From Streptomyces physcomitrii (GTDB lineage Bacteria > Actinomycetota > Actinomycetes > Streptomycetales > Streptomycetaceae): DNA of 64,000 nucleotides. A model generated the notes under the pieces. It was given only the letters and a program-made list of their open reading frames with translations. It ran no database searches and was not told the origin of the DNA. Positions 30,358-38,900 of this stretch are shown one piece after another (positions within the stretch are counted from its first letter, which is position 1; the number at the start of each line of letters is the position of its first letter). The translations under genes and the position numbers were made by a program. Location of the stretch: assembly GCF_012273655.1 (NCBI RefSeq), contig NZ_JAAWWP010000007.1, positions 1 to 64,000 on the forward strand, given 5' to 3'.

Positions 30358-30591
30358 CTACAGATGCACGACCGGGCAGGTCAGGGTCCGGGTGATCCCG
30401 TCGACCTGCTGCACCTTCGCCACCACCAGGCGGCCCAGTTCGTCGACGGTGTCCGCCTTGGCGCGGACGATGACGTCGTAGGGGCCGGTCACATCCTCGG
30501 CCCGCACCACACCGGGGATGTCGCTGATCGTCTCGGCGACGGCCGATGCTTTACCGACCTCCGTCTGGATCAGGATGTACGCCTGTACCAC
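30358..30591 (-). CDS. Stand-alone Lrp/AsnC ligand-binding (RAM) domain protein
   Basis: 77 residues covering only the RAM domain of Lrp/AsnC regulators: VQAYILIQTEVGKASAVAETISDIPGVV, then ITGPYDVIVRAKADTVDELGRLVV. There is no DNA-binding helix-turn-helix. Such short proteins form decamers or bind amino acids and can join full-length Lrp partners. It lies divergent from thiL, with the DUF3515 gene downstream. The ligand cannot be predicted. Confidence 0.9.
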   Translation of the reverse strand: MVQAYILIQTEVGKASAVAETISDIPGVVRAEDVTGPYDVIVRAKADTVDELGRLVVAKVQQVDGITRTLTCPVVHL

Positions 30592-30879
30592 GGAACCTCC
30601 AGGGCGGCCATGAGGACGCTGTGCAAGGGATCACGTACGGAAAGGGACGCCACGGTACCGCGTCGCCGTGCGCCGCGGGGAGACCCACGGCCGCGACGGC
30701 GGACTCCGGGTGCCACAGGCGCGCCGGGCTCGCCCGCCACGACCGTACCGAGCGCGCGGTGTCCCCGCGACCGCGCGCCCAGGGCCCCGGGGGACACTGG
30801 GGGCACCCGCACCACCGGACGGCGGAGAGCCGCGGCCCGGGGAAACCAGCAGACCGGTGAAAGGCAAAGGTGAGACGCG

Positions 30880-31845
30880 GTGAAGGGAACCGTGGGCGAG
30901 TTGGGGGAGTTCGGGCTCATCAGGGAGCTCACTTCCCGGCTCACCACCACCCCGGCGGTCCGGATCGGGCCGGGGGACGACGCCGCGGTGGTGGCCGCGC
31001 CGGACCGCAGGGTCGTGGCGAGCACGGACATCCTCCTGGAGGGACGGCACTTCCGCCGCGACTGGTCCACCGCCTACGACGTGGGCCGCAAGGCCGCCGC
31101 GCAGAACCTCGCGGACATCGCCGCGATGGGCGCCGTACCGACCGCGCTGCTGCTCGGCCTGATCGTGCCGGCCCAACTCCCCGCCACCTGGCCCTCGGAG
31201 CTGATGGACGGGCTGCGCGACGAGTGCCAGGTCGCCGGTGCCGCGGTGGTCGGCGGCGACCTGGTGCGCGGCGAGACCATCACCGTCGCCATCACCGCGC
31301 TCGGTGACCTGCGCGGCCAGGAGCCGGTGACGCGCGCGGGTGCGCGGCCCGGTGACGTGGTCGCCGTCACCGGCTGGCTCGGCTGGTCCGCGGCCGGTCA
31401 CGCGGTGCTCTCCCGCGGCTTCCGCTCCCCGCGCGCCTTCGTGGAGGCCCACCGGCGCCCGGAGCCCCCGTACCACGCGGGCCCGGCGGCCGCCGCGCTC
31501 GGCGCCACCGCGATGACCGACATCAGCGACGGGCTCATCGCCGACCTCGGGCACATCGCCGAGGCCAGCAAGGTACGGATCGACATCCGCTCCGGCGCGG
31601 TCGACGTGCCCTCGCAGATGAACGACATCGGCCAGGCCGTCGGCGTGGACCCCCTGCAGTGGGTGCTCACCGGCGGCGAGGACCACGCGATCGTCGCGAC
31701 CTTCCCGCCCGAGGCGAAACTGCCCGCCCGCTGGACGGTGATGGGCGAGGTGCAGAACCTCTCCGCGCTGCCGCAGGTCACGGTGGACGGCGCGCCCTGG
31801 ACCCGCAAGGGCGGCTGGGACCACTTCGGGGACATCGAGTCATGA
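30880..31845 (+). CDS. thiL: Thiamine-monophosphate kinase
   Basis: 321 residues, AIR-synthase/PurM-like superfamily. The N-terminal [13 protein letters not shown], the metal-binding [14 protein letters not shown] near residues 29-42, [15 protein letters not shown] near 49-63, [15 protein letters not shown] near 77-91 and the C-terminal half with [15 protein letters not shown] near 211-225 fit ThiL. It phosphorylates thiamine monophosphate to the diphosphate cofactor. GTG start. It overlaps thiD by 4 bp (ATGA), forming a thiamine operon. Confidence 0.95.
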   Translation: MKGTVGELGEFGLIRELTSRLTTTPAVRIGPGDDAAVVAAPDRRVVASTDILLEGRHFRRDWSTAYDVGRKAAAQNLADIAAMGAVPTALLLGLIVPAQLPATWPSELMDGLRDECQVAGAAVVGGDLVRGETITVAITALGDLRGQEPVTRAGARPGDVVAVTGWLGWSAAGHAVLSRGFRSPRAFVEAHRRPEPPYHAGPAAAALGATAMTDISDGLIADLGHIAEASKVRIDIRSGAVDVPSQMNDIGQAVGVDPLQWVLTGGEDHAIVATFPPEAKLPARWTVMGEVQNLSALPQVTVDGAPWTRKGGWDHFGDIES

Positions 31846-32666
31846 GCACCCCGCGCACCCCGGGCGGCGCCCCGCCCCGCGTGCTGACCGTCGCCGGTTC
31901 CGACTCCGGCGGCGGCGCGGGCATCCAGGCCGATCTGAAGACCATGCTGGCCCTCGGCGTGCACGGGATGAGCGTGCTGACCGCGGTCACCGCGCAGAAC
32001 TCCCTCGGTGTGCACGGCGCCTGGGAACTCCCGCCGGAGGCGGTGGAGGCCCAGTACCGGGCCGTGGTCGACGACATCGGGGTGCAGGCGGTGAAGACCG
32101 GCATGCTATCCTCCGCGGTGCTGGTGGAGACCGTCGCCGGACTCCTCGCCGCGGGCACGGCCCCGGTCGTCGTCGATCCGGTGGGCGTCTCCAAGCACGG
32201 GGACCCGCTGCTCGCCGACTCGGCCCTGGACGCGGTACGCCACCGGCTGCTCCCCCTCGCGACGGTGGCCACCCCCAACCTCGACGAGGTGACCCAACTC
32301 ACCGGTGTCCGGGTGGAGTCCGCCGAGGGGCTGCGCGAAGCGGCCCTGGCGGTCCTGGAGTTCGGCCCGCGCTGGGCGCTGATCAAGGGCGGTCATCTGC
32401 CGGGCGAGGCCGTCGACCTGCTCACCGACGGCACCGCCGAGCACTGGCTGCGCGCCCCCCGCCACGACAACCGGCACACCCACGGCACCGGTTGCACCCT
32501 CGCCAGCGCGCTCGCCTCGGGTCTCGCCGAGGGACTGCCGGTGCCCGAGGCCGCGGCCCGGGCCAAGGAGTACGTCACCGGGGCGCTCGCCGCCGGGTTC
32601 GCGCTGGGGGCGGGGATCGGTCCGGTGGACCACGGCTGGCGGCTCACCGGGGGCGGGGACGCCTGA
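31842..32666 (+). CDS. thiD: Hydroxymethylpyrimidine/phosphomethylpyrimidine kinase
   Basis: 274 residues. A ribokinase-family kinase with [19 protein letters not shown] near residues 14-32, [13 protein letters not shown] near 46-58, the phosphate loop [11 protein letters not shown] near 216-226 and an ATP-binding C-terminus. It phosphorylates HMP and then HMP-phosphate for thiamine synthesis. The start overlaps the thiL stop. An inverted repeat at 32754 ends the unit against the convergent rpmB. Confidence 0.95.
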   Translation: MSTPRTPGGAPPRVLTVAGSDSGGGAGIQADLKTMLALGVHGMSVLTAVTAQNSLGVHGAWELPPEAVEAQYRAVVDDIGVQAVKTGMLSSAVLVETVAGLLAAGTAPVVVDPVGVSKHGDPLLADSALDAVRHRLLPLATVATPNLDEVTQLTGVRVESAEGLREAALAVLEFGPRWALIKGGHLPGEAVDLLTDGTAEHWLRAPRHDNRHTHGTGCTLASALASGLAEGLPVPEAAARAKEYVTGALAAGFALGAGIGPVDHGWRLTGGGDA

Positions 32667-32753
32667 GGCTCCCGGACCGGTCTACGTCCGGCGGCCGGAG
32701 CCGGTGCACCTCGGTGAGCCGATACCGGTCCGTCTCGGGGAGCACATAAGTGA

Positions 32754-32785
32754 AGGGCCGGCCCACCCGGAGGTGGACCGGCCCT
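32754..32785. terminator. Bidirectional terminator between thiD and rpmB
   Basis: Near-perfect arms AGGGCCGGCCCACC / GGTGGACCGGCCCT around a GGA loop lie between the two convergent stop codons. Confidence 0.75.
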
Positions 32786-32821
32786 GCACGGCAACCAGCT
32801 GAGTGGTCACGCTGCCAGACG

Positions 32822-33007
32822 TCAGCGCGCGACCTTGCCGGCCTTGATGCACGAGGTGCAGACGTTGAGCCGCTTCGGCGTCCCGCCGACCACGGCACGC
32901 ACGCGCTGGATGTTCGGGTTCCAGCGACGCGGCGTACGGCGGTGCGAGTGCGAGATGTTGTTGCCGAAGCCCGGCCCCTTGCCGCAGACGTCGCAGTTGG
33001 CAGCCAC
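32822..33007 (-). CDS. rpmB: 50S ribosomal protein L28, zinc-binding form
   Basis: 61 residues: [36 protein letters not shown] L28 start, with two Cys pairs (Cys5/Cys8 and Cys50/Cys53) that make the zinc-containing (C+) form. Streptomyces also have zinc-free paralogues controlled by Zur, so this copy should be the one used in zinc-replete cells. It is alone on its strand, divergent from the DAK2 gene. Confidence 0.95.
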   Translation of the reverse strand: MAANCDVCGKGPGFGNNISHSHRRTPRRWNPNIQRVRAVVGGTPKRLNVCTSCIKAGKVAR

Positions 33008-33234
33008 GGGTCACTCCAAAGACTTCAGAACTTACGGTTGAACCCGGCATGCCGGGTCAGAGGTCTGAGTGGCGGTGCCAGGGGAAAAGGCCCGAAAGTA
33101 TCGGGCAACCGGAGCAGCATACAACGGGTGCTCCGGTTCGACGAAATTACCATGATTGCCTCCGCCCCCCGAACCCGCCCGCAGGTGGGCCTGGGTCTAC
33201 CCTGCCTCCCAGTCCACCGAGCAAGGAGGCGCGG

Positions 33235-35154
33235 GTGCCGCAGTTCCTCGACGCCGGCGCCGTACGTGTCTGGTGCGCGCTGGCCCTCGGCGCCCTCGGC
33301 CGGGCCCGCGAGGAGATCGACGCGATCAACGTCTATCCGGTCGCGGACGGTGACACCGGGACGAACCTCTATCTGACCCTGGAGTCCGCCGCCCAGGAGA
33401 TCGAGCGGGTCTTCACCGGCGGCGGGGCCCCCGAGTCCGCCGGGGCCGGCCACCCGCTCTCCCTCGGCGAGGCGGTACGGGCGATGGCGTACGGCGCCCT
33501 GATCGGGGCGCGGGGCAATTCCGGAACCATCCTCGCGCAGCTGCTGCGGGGCATGGCCGAGGTCCTCGCCCAGGACGCCCCGGGACCGGTCGGCCGGGAC
33601 CGGCCGGCGCCGCCCGGATCCGCCGGGGCACAGGCGGCGGACGTACGGGACGGGGCGGCGCCGCCCGCGGAGAGCGGGGACCGCGCCTCGGGGGAGGCCG
33701 CCGACGGGCGCCTGCTCGCGCTGGCCCTGCGCCGGGCGGCGGATTCCGCTTACCAGGCCGTCGCGCACCCGGTGGAGGGCACCGTCCTGACCGTGGCCAC
33801 CGCGGCGGCACAGGCCGCGGACCGGCTCGGCGCCGAACGCGACTGCGGTGCCGTCGCCCGCGCCGCCCACGAGGGCGCCCGGACGGCGCTCGCCGCCACC
33901 CGGGGACAGCTCGCCGTGCTCGACCGCGCGGGAGTCGTCGACGCGGGCGGGCGCGGACTGGTGGCGGTGCTCGCGGCCCTGGTGGAGGCGCTGACCGGGC
34001 AGCGGCCGGATCCCGCCGGGGGCCGGGGCCAGGGGCGCGGGACGGAATCCTCGGCGGAGGCGGCCTCTTCCGCGGAGCCCGGCACCGGTGGGGGCCCTGC
34101 CGTGCGGACCGAGGCGCCGCCCGGGCCCGCGGCGCCGGAGTGCGCCGAGCCCCAGCCCGCGGCCGGGGGCGGCGGGGCCGCGGGTGACACCGGGGCCGTG
34201 GATGACGACTCAGGGTCCGCGGACGACGGCACCGGGCCCGCCTTCGAGGTGATCTATCTCCTGGAGGCGGCGGAACCGGCGGTGGCCGCGCTGCGCGAGC
34301 GGCTCGACGCCCTCGGTGACTCCCTGGTGGTGGTCGGCGGCGAGGGGCTGTGGAACGTCCATGTGCATGTGGACGACGCGGGCGCCGCGGTCGAGGCCGG
34401 GATCGAGGCGGGCCGCCCGTACCGGATCCGGATCACCCACTTCGCCGCCGGGGACGTGCACACCCGCACCGGGCGGCCGCTGCCCGCGCGGGCGCCCCGG
34501 GCCGTGGTGGCGGTGGTGCCGGGCGAGGGCCTCGCGGAGCTGTACGCCGAGGCGGGGGCGACGACGGTGCCGCTGCGCCCCGGCCACCAGCTCGCCAGCG
34601 CCGAACTCCTCGGGGCCCTGCACCGGGCGCACGCCGAGGAACTGGTTTTGCTGCCCAACGACGCCGAGCTGCGGCACACCGCCGCGGCCGCCGCCGCACA
34701 GGCCCGCGCCGAGGGGCTGCGGGTCGCCGTGATCCCGACCCGTTCCGCGGTGCAGGGGCTCGCGGCGCTCGCCGTGCACGAGCCGGAGCGCCGCTTCGAC
34801 GAGGACGTGGTCCAGATGACCTCGGCCGCCGGTGCCACCCGCCACGGCGAACTGGCCCTCGCCCAGGCGCAGTCGTGGACCATGGCGGGCGTCTGCCAGG
34901 CCGGGGACGTGCTCGGCCTCATCGACGGGGACGTGGCCGTGATCGGCGACGACGTCCGGGGCATGGCGGTCACGGTGCTCGACCGGATGCTCTCGGCGGG
35001 CGGCGAGCTGGTCACCCTGGTCCTCGGCGAGGAGTTCCCGGACACCTTCGCCGAACAGCTCGAAGAGCACGTACGGGAACGGCACTTGGCGGTGGACACC
35101 GTGGTGTACCGGGGCGGCCGGGGGTCGGCGCTGCTGCTGGTCGGGGTGGAGTAG
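33235..35154 (+). CDS. DAK2-domain phosphotransferase (FakA-like)
   Basis: 639 residues from GTG 33235, preceded by AGGAGG five bases away. Residues 1-~250 are a DAK2 nucleotide-binding domain, with NVYPVADGDTGTNLYLTLE near 32-50 (Asp38 and Asp40 bind Mg-ATP) and GARGNSGTILAQLLRGMAEVL near 92-112. A Gly/Ala/Pro-rich linker of about 80 residues follows (roughly 255-335). The C-terminal half is the fatty-acid kinase domain, with GEGLWNVHVHVDDAGAAVEAG near 370-390. FakA proteins phosphorylate a fatty acid held by a DegV-type FakB protein; no FakB gene is nearby. The linker is poorly conserved in kind. Confidence 0.85.
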   Translation: MPQFLDAGAVRVWCALALGALGRAREEIDAINVYPVADGDTGTNLYLTLESAAQEIERVFTGGGAPESAGAGHPLSLGEAVRAMAYGALIGARGNSGTILAQLLRGMAEVLAQDAPGPVGRDRPAPPGSAGAQAADVRDGAAPPAESGDRASGEAADGRLLALALRRAADSAYQAVAHPVEGTVLTVATAAAQAADRLGAERDCGAVARAAHEGARTALAATRGQLAVLDRAGVVDAGGRGLVAVLAALVEALTGQRPDPAGGRGQGRGTESSAEAASSAEPGTGGGPAVRTEAPPGPAAPECAEPQPAAGGGGAAGDTGAVDDDSGSADDGTGPAFEVIYLLEAAEPAVAALRERLDALGDSLVVVGGEGLWNVHVHVDDAGAAVEAGIEAGRPYRIRITHFAAGDVHTRTGRPLPARAPRAVVAVVPGEGLAELYAEAGATTVPLRPGHQLASAELLGALHRAHAEELVLLPNDAELRHTAAAAAAQARAEGLRVAVIPTRSAVQGLAALAVHEPERRFDEDVVQMTSAAGATRHGELALAQAQSWTMAGVCQAGDVLGLIDGDVAVIGDDVRGMAVTVLDRMLSAGGELVTLVLGEEFPDTFAEQLEEHVRERHLAVDTVVYRGGRGSALLLVGVE

Positions 35155-35171
35155 CGGCGGCTGCCGGGCGC

Positions 35172-38100
35172 TCAAGTGCCCCGGCTCGGCCCGGTGTTGC
35201 CCGATTCCCTTGCCGCGAGCCGGAGTTCGGCCGCCTCGGCGCGGTGCCGGGCGGCGCTGTCGGAGACCTCCTCGGCGTACTCCCGCTCGACCAGGCGGGC
35301 CCGGTCGGCCGCCACCGCGGGGCGGCCGAGGTGGTGGGCGAGCCAGCCCGCTTCGAGCAGGGCCGCGGCACGGCGTTCGCGCGCGGCCGGGCCCAGCGCG
35401 CCGAAGGCCTCGGCGGCGCGGTCCATCAGGCTCAGCGCCTCCTCGTACGCCTGCCGCGCCGCCTCCGGGGCGGGTTCGCCGTCCGGGGTGCCGGGGGCGA
35501 GGTGGGGCAGCAGACCGGCGAACTGGTGCAGGGTGTCGGCGTGTTCGGCGGCGAGACGGGTGCGGAGGGCCTCGATTTCGGTGGTTCCGGTCCCGGTTCC
35601 GGTCCCGGCCGTCCCGGCGGTTGCGGTGTCCTCGGCGGGTCCGGCAGCCTCGATGGTCTCGGCAGTCCGGGTTCTGTCGGTCGCGGCCGACTCGGCCGTT
35701 CCGGTGGCCTGGGCAGTCCCGGTTCTGTCGGTCGTGGTGGTGTCGGCGGTCGCGTTGTCCTCGGCCGTCTCGGTGGCCTCGGTGGTTCGGGTGGTTCCGG
35801 TGGTCCTGATGGTCCCGGCCTCCTCGGCATTCCGCAGTGCCGTCTCGGCCTCTCGCAGGGCGGTGGCCATCAGGGTGCGGGCGTCCTCGGGTGCGTCGAG
35901 TTCCCGGGCCAGCCAGGCGCGGGCCCGCAGGCTGCGGACCAGGCCGGGGGTGTCGCCGAGGCCGCGCCACAGCTCGGAGGCGCGGGCGTAGGCGCGGGCC
36001 GCCTCGTGGGGCAGCCCGGCCCGGCCGAGCGCCTCGCCCGCGAGGTGGGCGAGGGCCGCGTGGTCGTCCTGCTCCGGCCGGCTGCGGGCCGACTCGGCCG
36101 CCCGGAGCCAGTGTTCGGCGGCGGCACGGTGTTCGCCGAGGGCGCTGAGGCTCTCGCCGAGCCACCAGCGCGTCTGCATCACGGCGCCCTCGCCGTGGGT
36201 CTCGGCCGAGAGTTCGGTGAGGACGCCTTCGAGTACCTCGGCGGCCTCCGCGTGCCGGTTCTCGCGCAGCAGCAGCCCGCCGAGCCGGTGGCGCGCCCAG
36301 GCGCCCAGGGTGCCGCTCTCGCCCGCCTCGTCCGCCCAGTGCGCCGCCTCCAGGGCGTGCGCGGCCGCCTCGGCGCCCTGTCCCGTCCCTTCGGGTCCTC
36401 CGGTGGCGCCGAGGAGGTCGGAGAGGCGCAGGTGCACCCGGGCCCTGCCGGAAGCGGTGAGGTGGCCGCCCCCGTGCTCCAGGGCGGCCCCGGCCGCTGC
36501 CAGGGCGCCCGCCAAGTCGCCGCGCCCGCGCAGCAGATCGCTGAGCCGGATCTCGAACTCGGCCGCGAACCAGGGCACTTCGGCGCGTGTGAACCCCTCG
36601 GCCGCGGTGCGGTAGTGCGTACCGGCGGCCGTGAACTCGCCCCGGTGCTCCGCCAGTTCACCGAGCGCGGCGTGCGCCTCGGCGAGCCGGGAGGGGAGCG
36701 GGGGCTCATCGGCGTGCGCCTCGGCGAACGCGAGCAACTCCTCGGCGGCCCGCTCCGCCTCGCGGAAGGCTTCGTCGGAGGTCTGCTCCGCTTGACGGAA
36801 GGCCTCGTCTTGACGGAAGGCCTCGTCGGAGGTCTGCTCCACCTCGCGGCCGAACTCTCCGACTACGCGGCCGAACCCCTCGGCTGCCGGGGCGAACTCC
36901 CCGGCTACGGGGGCGACTTGCCCGGCTGCCGAGGCGGATTGCCCGGCGGCGAACGCGGCTTGCGCTTTCCCTTCGCCGACGGCGGCGGAGTCAGCTCGCC
37001 CAGCCTCGTCTCGCCCTGCCTTGTCTCGCCCTGCCCCGTCCTCGATCGTGGAGACGGTCTCCCTCGCGGCCCCGGGTCCTGCCACGGCCCCGGTCTCTTC
37101 CCCGGTCGCGTCCGCCCGGGCCACCCCGGCCAGCAGCACCCGTACCCGCGCGGCGAGGACCGCGGCGGTCCCCGAGGCTCCCGTGGCGCCCCGGGAGTGC
37201 AGGGCGAGGACCCGGGAGCGGGCCTCGGCCGCGGTTGCCCGGGCCTCGGGCAGGAGGCCGGTGCGGGCGAGTACCGCGGCGGCGCGGGCGCGGCAGGCCT
37301 CGGCCTCGCCGGGGTCGGCCGCCTCCTCGAAGAGGGCGGCCGCCTCGTGCAGGCGGGCCACCGCCTCGTCGGGCTCCGTCGCCGCGTCCCAGGCGCGGTG
37401 CTCGGCGATCCGGGCGCGGTCCCGGGCGCTGAGGGCGCGGTCACCGGCCTCCGCCGCCCGTGCCACCGCCGCCCAGGCTGCCACCGCCTCCGGGCGCTGG
37501 GCCGCGGTCGCCGCCCGTGCGTGGTCCAGGAGCGCGGCCAGCCGGTCCGTGGCGGCGGGGGCGTCCCCGGCACCGAGACCGTCTGCCCGCTGCCCTCCGG
37601 CACCGGGAGCGGAACCGTCACCGGGAGGGTCACCGGCACCGGGAGCGGCACCGGCGGGCGGTAGGGACGCGGCGGCGGTCGACGGGGGCTCGGCGGGCGG
37701 CAGGGACCCGGCGGTCGGCAGGTTCTCGGCGGCCGGTACCGGCGCAGGGCGCGGTACGGTCGCCGGCCGGGTCGTACGGATGCCGAGGGGCAGGCGCTCC
37801 GCGAGCGGCTGCGCGGACATGCGGGCGCGGACGCGGGCGCCGAGGTGGCCGGTGCCGTTGCGGGCGTCGAAGCGGGCGGCCAGGGCCAGGGTCTCGGCGC
37901 GGGCGTAGGCGGCGAGCCCGGCGGCCTGCCAGGTGCGGCCCGCCGGACCCGGCACCTGCTGGGAGCCGTGGCCGAGGGCGACCAGGCGGTCCATCAGGCG
38001 GGTCACCACGGCCAGGAACTCCATCCGGCTCAGCGGGTCGCCGTCGGCGGTGAAGTAGGCGGGGCGCTCGGCGAGCAGTTCCAGGGCACGGGGTTCGTTG

Positions 38101-38900
38101 CCGGTGAGCGCGCAGAACTCGACGTGGTCCGCGAAGGCCTCCCGCATGCTCTCCATCGGGCGCACCAGGCGCAGCCCGCGCAGATGGTTCGCGCGGGCCT
38201 CGTCCGGGCGGCCCTCGCGCAGCAGCGGCAGAAGCGAGGAGGCGAGGGCGGCGTGCGGTTCGTGGGCGCAGCTGTGCTCGCCGGACAGGACCGGTGCCCA
38301 CAGGGCGAGGGCGGCGCGGTCCTCGCCCCGGTGGGCCTGCCAGGAACCCTGCTCGTGCAGTTCGCAGGCGTGGCAGTCGGCCATGTCGTCGCGGTCGGCG
38401 GCGAGCCAGGCCTCGTAGGCCCGCTGGGCGCGCGCGGTGTCGCCGATGTGGCGGGCGACGGCGTGCTCGCAGGAGCGCACCGCCCGCTCGGAGTGCCCGG
38501 CGAGCCGGTAGCGGTGCGCCATCTCGGCGAGCCACTTCTCGATGGAGGCGAGCGGGATGTGCGGCTGTTCGAGCATGCCCGCGGACATCCACTTGAAGAC
38601 CCAGTGCAGGGAGTGCGCCTCGTAGGAGTCGAAGTCGGCCGGGCGCTCGTCCCACATGCGCAGCAGCCGCGCGAAGGGCACGAACATCTTGTCCTTCTCG
38701 GAGCTGTAGTTGTACGACCGCAGCTGGTGTCCGAGGGCCTCCACCACCGCGAGCGGGATGCCGAGCCGCTCGGCCTCGGCGAGCAGCTGCTCGGCGCGGG
38801 CGTTGCGGGCCGGGCCCTCCGGCTGCTCGTCGTTCTCGGCGACGGCCGCCCGCAGCTCGCCGAAGTCCATGGCCGGGGAGCCGGGCCGGGGGTGGCTCAT
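35172..38900 (-). CDS. Large TPR-repeat protein paired with the HSP90-like gene
   Basis: 1242 residues from ATG 38900, overlapping the HSP90 stop by 4 bp. The first ~330 residues are helical with repeat-like pairs such as LAGHSERAVRSCEHAVARHIG and HSLHWVFKWMSAGMLEQ, a domain I do not recognise. A Pro/Gly-rich linker of roughly 390-460 is followed by TPR helices of the type EAVARLHEAAALFEEAADPGEAEACRARAAAVL. A repeated SDEAFRQ stretch lies near 686-711, more TPRs run to about 1020, a Thr/Ala-rich low-complexity stretch spans about 1023-1110, and a last helical pair ends the protein. No enzyme motif. Given the operon with an HSP90-family ATPase, a co-chaperone or client scaffold role is the best inference. 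Confidence 0.75.
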   Translation of the reverse strand: MSHPRPGSPAMDFGELRAAVAENDEQPEGPARNARAEQLLAEAERLGIPLAVVEALGHQLRSYNYSSEKDKMFVPFARLLRMWDERPADFDSYEAHSLHWVFKWMSAGMLEQPHIPLASIEKWLAEMAHRYRLAGHSERAVRSCEHAVARHIGDTARAQRAYEAWLAADRDDMADCHACELHEQGSWQAHRGEDRAALALWAPVLSGEHSCAHEPHAALASSLLPLLREGRPDEARANHLRGLRLVRPMESMREAFADHVEFCALTGNEPRALELLAERPAYFTADGDPLSRMEFLAVVTRLMDRLVALGHGSQQVPGPAGRTWQAAGLAAYARAETLALAARFDARNGTGHLGARVRARMSAQPLAERLPLGIRTTRPATVPRPAPVPAAENLPTAGSLPPAEPPSTAAASLPPAGAAPGAGDPPGDGSAPGAGGQRADGLGAGDAPAATDRLAALLDHARAATAAQRPEAVAAWAAVARAAEAGDRALSARDRARIAEHRAWDAATEPDEAVARLHEAAALFEEAADPGEAEACRARAAAVLARTGLLPEARATAAEARSRVLALHSRGATGASGTAAVLAARVRVLLAGVARADATGEETGAVAGPGAARETVSTIEDGAGRDKAGRDEAGRADSAAVGEGKAQAAFAAGQSASAAGQVAPVAGEFAPAAEGFGRVVGEFGREVEQTSDEAFRQDEAFRQAEQTSDEAFREAERAAEELLAFAEAHADEPPLPSRLAEAHAALGELAEHRGEFTAAGTHYRTAAEGFTRAEVPWFAAEFEIRLSDLLRGRGDLAGALAAAGAALEHGGGHLTASGRARVHLRLSDLLGATGGPEGTGQGAEAAAHALEAAHWADEAGESGTLGAWARHRLGGLLLRENRHAEAAEVLEGVLTELSAETHGEGAVMQTRWWLGESLSALGEHRAAAEHWLRAAESARSRPEQDDHAALAHLAGEALGRAGLPHEAARAYARASELWRGLGDTPGLVRSLRARAWLARELDAPEDARTLMATALREAETALRNAEEAGTIRTTGTTRTTEATETAEDNATADTTTTDRTGTAQATGTAESAATDRTRTAETIEAAGPAEDTATAGTAGTGTGTGTTEIEALRTRLAAEHADTLHQFAGLLPHLAPGTPDGEPAPEAARQAYEEALSLMDRAAEAFGALGPAARERRAAALLEAGWLAHHLGRPAVAADRARLVEREYAEEVSDSAARHRAEAAELRLAARESGNTGPSRGT
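35570..35830. repeat. Low-complexity Thr/Ala-rich coding repeat in the TPR gene
   Basis: The plus strand shows many reiterations of GGTTCCGGT, CTCGGCCGT and CGGTGGCCT. The minus-strand product is a run of TTGTTRTTEATETAE- and TAESAATDRTRTAE-like units. It is probably a disordered linker and a site of length change between strains. Confidence 0.8.
36765..36842. repeat. Tandem duplication coding SDEAFRQ units in the TPR gene
   Basis: An exact 18-bp unit, TTGACGGAAGGCCTCGTC, is repeated at 36792 and 36810. It is flanked by two copies of a CGTCGGAGGTCTGCTCC block. The product contains EQTSDEAFR twice with EAFRQ inserted. Confidence 0.9.
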
